Assembly (NCBI GenBank): GCA_964457935.1
Contig: CAYWFC010000040.1
Location: forward strand, 1 to 7,167
Origin: STF1-107 sp964457935
Lineage (GTDB): Bacteria > Bacillota > Clostridia > Christensenellales > UBA1242
Direction: 5' to 3'
DNA length: 7,167 nucleotides
The notes below the pieces were generated by a model. The model did not search any database, was not told where the DNA came from, and worked only from the letters and a program-made list of their open reading frames with translations. Shown in pieces: positions 5,343-7,167 of the stretch. Numbering within the stretch: the first letter of the stretch is position 1; every line of letters begins with the position of its first letter. The translations under genes and the position numbers were made by a program.

Positions 5343-7166
5343 TTAGTTCTCCTTTATAGGCACGAGTTTTTTGTGCTCAGCGATGTGTGCCAGCATTGCC
5401 TGCAGTTTTTCGTCATACTCATCCGCACTGGCGAAGTCTTTGCCCAGCACGAACGCAGTGTGTTCGTCTATGTGTATCTCGTGGTCGTCGATAGGCAGTA
5501 CACCTATGCTCTTGCCCTTCATCAGATTGATGTTTTCTTCTTGCGCTTTGTTGATGTGTAGCGAATTTAGGTCTATAGTGTGCTCCCATAGCCCAAATCC
5601 TAATAGATCTAGACACTTCTGCCTCATGCTCTGGCTAAATTGCCCACTCCTGTCATACAAAATACCTGTCTTCATTAGGTCGAGTAGCATAGTGCGCTTT
5701 TGGGCTATAGTCTCGCCTATGTCGGCAGATGTATCGAATACTATGTCATCAGATTTTAGTTCGCTCTGGTCCCAATAATACATCTCTACTTTGGCATTCT
5801 CACCGGCTATCTTCAGTAGCCTTGGCATAATGGCGAATTGCTTGTATAGCCTGAGCACATTCTTCGCTATGTCTCTCAGCGCAGACTTTAGACTGTCTAT
5901 GCTGGTGGCCAGCCTAGTGTCGTCCTGCTCAGCGAGTAACTGCAACGCCACACCAGATAAATTGGTGTAATTGGCATAGCTTTCACTCATCAGGTCACTC
6001 ACTCCAGATAACGCCTTGAATTCTTCTAGCAGTTTCGCCTCTTCGCCCGCAAAGTCCACATTCATGTCAGGCACTTCCATTACTTCTGGTGCCTTAGCAC
6101 CTTGCCTGTATATCAGCACCTTGCCAGGGGACAAGCCTTCGCTCTCTAGATTGTCAGTGTCCACACTGCCGTCCTCTACAGTCAGTACACCCAGCGTGGC
6201 TTTGTTGAAGTACTCGTGCTTTCTATTCTTCACAGCATTGTACGCACGCTGTACAGGTATCAGCCTGTCCACTACACTCACACCGAAGAAATTGCCGGGT
6301 AGATATAGCGCCACCTGCTTGATGAATGGGAATGTGCGCTTGTTCATCTCGTCATTGATGTATGGCAGTTCGCCGTCAAAAAGTAACTTGTCCCCTGCCA
6401 CTATGATCAGACGCCCGTTCGGGTACTTGGCATTTGGCTTGACGTATTTTTCGAGCAAAATGCAGTGGTGGTCTAGCTCGACATTTGCCACTTTGTTTAT
6501 GCTGGCGTCATATCCCAGTCCGCCACCCATGCCGAATGCACTGTCCAGCGTGTAAGACTTCACCTTTTCAGGCTCCACGTCCACACCCCACACCATTTTG
6601 ATTTCGTCCACATCATAAGCCTTGGCGTGTATTATGCTCTTGCAGTCGCATACATTGTCGCAAGATAGATTGTCTGGGAATATCTCGAATGGCGAGCATA
6701 CTATGACGTCTATGTCGCCCTCTTTTAGCGCCTTGCCTGTCTCGTCAAAAGCCACTACATTGCCCAGTTCAGTATTCCACACTACCTTATAAAACACTGT
6801 CCCGCATATCTCGCTCCAAGTGACAGCATTTTTGGTCAAAGTGTTCAAATCCAGTTTATTGGATATAGATTTCAGTATTTCCTTGCTCAGCTTCGCGCTC
6901 TGCATGTCACTCTCGTCAGTAGACGCCGGCAATACAGTCATATTAGGCTTGAGTTTGGATATTTTCGATATACGCGACTCCACAGTAGGCGCCACGTGGT
7001 TAAATACCTCTTTTTCTTGCCAGAAAAATCTCTTTTCGTCGTCCAATATCTTGCCTATAGGCGAGATGTAGCTGTATTGGTTGCCCATCATGAAATTAAT
7101 GTTCAGTTGCCACTGCAATTCTAGACTTCTGCGCTTGTCGCGTCTAGATAGATAATCTTGTTTCAC
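5343..7166 (-). CDS. Phage portal protein, P22-like (start may lie outside the window)
   Basis: This protein of at least 607 aa should form the twelve-subunit ring at one capsid vertex through which DNA enters and leaves. The N-terminal helix and WQLNINFMMGNQYSYISP (about 19-36) are the usual portal opening. Later come a helix with YKVVWN (126-131), a P-F-E-I-F-P turn (159-164) and the core motif FFGVSVVDRLIPVQRAYN (293-310) with following NRKHEY, typical of P22/T7-type portals. The region around 395-445 (SGVALQLLAEQDDTR and following helix) is the probable stem/clip part, and the C-terminal DDHEIHIDEH (560-569) is also recurrent in this family. The first codon visible is GTG at 7164-7166, with only one base beyond it, so neither the ribosome binding site nor an upstream start can be judged. 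It is the first gene of the block within the window. The terminase genes are expected further right. Confidence 0.9.
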   Translation of the reverse strand: MKQDYLSRRDKRRSLELQWQLNINFMMGNQYSYISPIGKILDDEKRFFWQEKEVFNHVAPTVESRISKISKLKPNMTVLPASTDESDMQSAKLSKEILKSISNKLDLNTLTKNAVTWSEICGTVFYKVVWNTELGNVVAFDETGKALKEGDIDVIVCSPFEIFPDNLSCDNVCDCKSIIHAKAYDVDEIKMVWGVDVEPEKVKSYTLDSAFGMGGGLGYDASINKVANVELDHHCILLEKYVKPNAKYPNGRLIIVAGDKLLFDGELPYINDEMNKRTFPFIKQVALYLPGNFFGVSVVDRLIPVQRAYNAVKNRKHEYFNKATLGVLTVEDGSVDTDNLESEGLSPGKVLIYRQGAKAPEVMEVPDMNVDFAGEEAKLLEEFKALSGVSDLMSESYANYTNLSGVALQLLAEQDDTRLATSIDSLKSALRDIAKNVLRLYKQFAIMPRLLKIAGENAKVEMYYWDQSELKSDDIVFDTSADIGETIAQKRTMLLDLMKTGILYDRSGQFSQSMRQKCLDLLGFGLWEHTIDLNSLHINKAQEENINLMKGKSIGVLPIDDHEIHIDEHTAFVLGKDFASADEYDEKLQAMLAHIAEHKKLVPIKEN

Positions 7167-7167
7167 T

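Noticed and set aside
898..5616. Several long open frames on the + strand opposite the phage genes, including those at 1682-2086, 5151-5561 and 5371-5778, and a 65-codon - strand frame at 5419-5616.
   Set aside because: They lie wholly inside or across well-supported genes in another frame, lack ribosome binding sites in a credible context, and have low-complexity or unnatural composition. They are shadows of the real genes.
1..7167. A CRISPR array, retron, toxin-antitoxin pair or defence island.
   Set aside because: I saw no regularly spaced repeats, reverse transcriptase, nuclease or toxin-like gene. The repeat at 304-412 has no unique spacers and is not a CRISPR array.

Overview
The window appears to be the boundary between a bacterial tRNA locus and the late (structural) gene block of a tailed phage, most likely a prophage of a Gram-positive (Bacillota/Clostridia-like) host. 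Four things support that host guess: strong AGGAG-type ribosome binding sites, tRNA genes that encode their own CCA, a short two-helix holin resembling the phi LC3 family, and head proteins of a type I associate with gut Firmicutes podoviruses. This rests on pattern recognition of the proteins, not on a database search. A free phage genome that carries its own tRNAs cannot be excluded.

Left end (1-303, + strand). tRNA-Lys(TTT), cut by the window edge, abuts tRNA-Leu(TAG). After a 39-base spacer comes tRNA-Gln(CTG), then a Rho-independent terminator. Positions 304-430 hold no gene. They consist of an almost G-free, degenerate short tandem repeat, then a hairpin that lies between the two converging transcription units.

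Right of this (470-7166, all - strand, transcribed leftwards). In transcription order the genes are: portal (607 aa), scaffold (254 aa), major capsid protein (396 aa), an unrecognised 108-aa protein, a 210-aa head-tail adaptor, a 500-aa beta-rich tail hub/nozzle, a small 40-codon ORF overlapping the hub gene, and a holin. The order portal-scaffold-coat-adaptor-hub matches a P22-type podovirus short-tail module. The genes are packed with gaps or overlaps of a few bases, and most have a Shine-Dalgarno sequence inside the end of the gene before. This indicates one late operon whose promoter lies to the right of the window and whose terminator is the hairpin just after the holin.

How the parts work together: the scaffold guides coat protein assembly around the portal dodecamer, DNA is packaged through the portal, and the adaptor and hub then close the portal vertex and form the short tail. 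The holin permeabilises the membrane at lysis. Terminase, endolysin, receptor-binding spike/fibre, needle and integrase genes are not in the window. I found no clear new defence or mobile system. The best leads are the small overlapping ORF at 798-920, the poorly primed TTG-start gene after the capsid gene, and the phage/tRNA junction with its G-free repeat.
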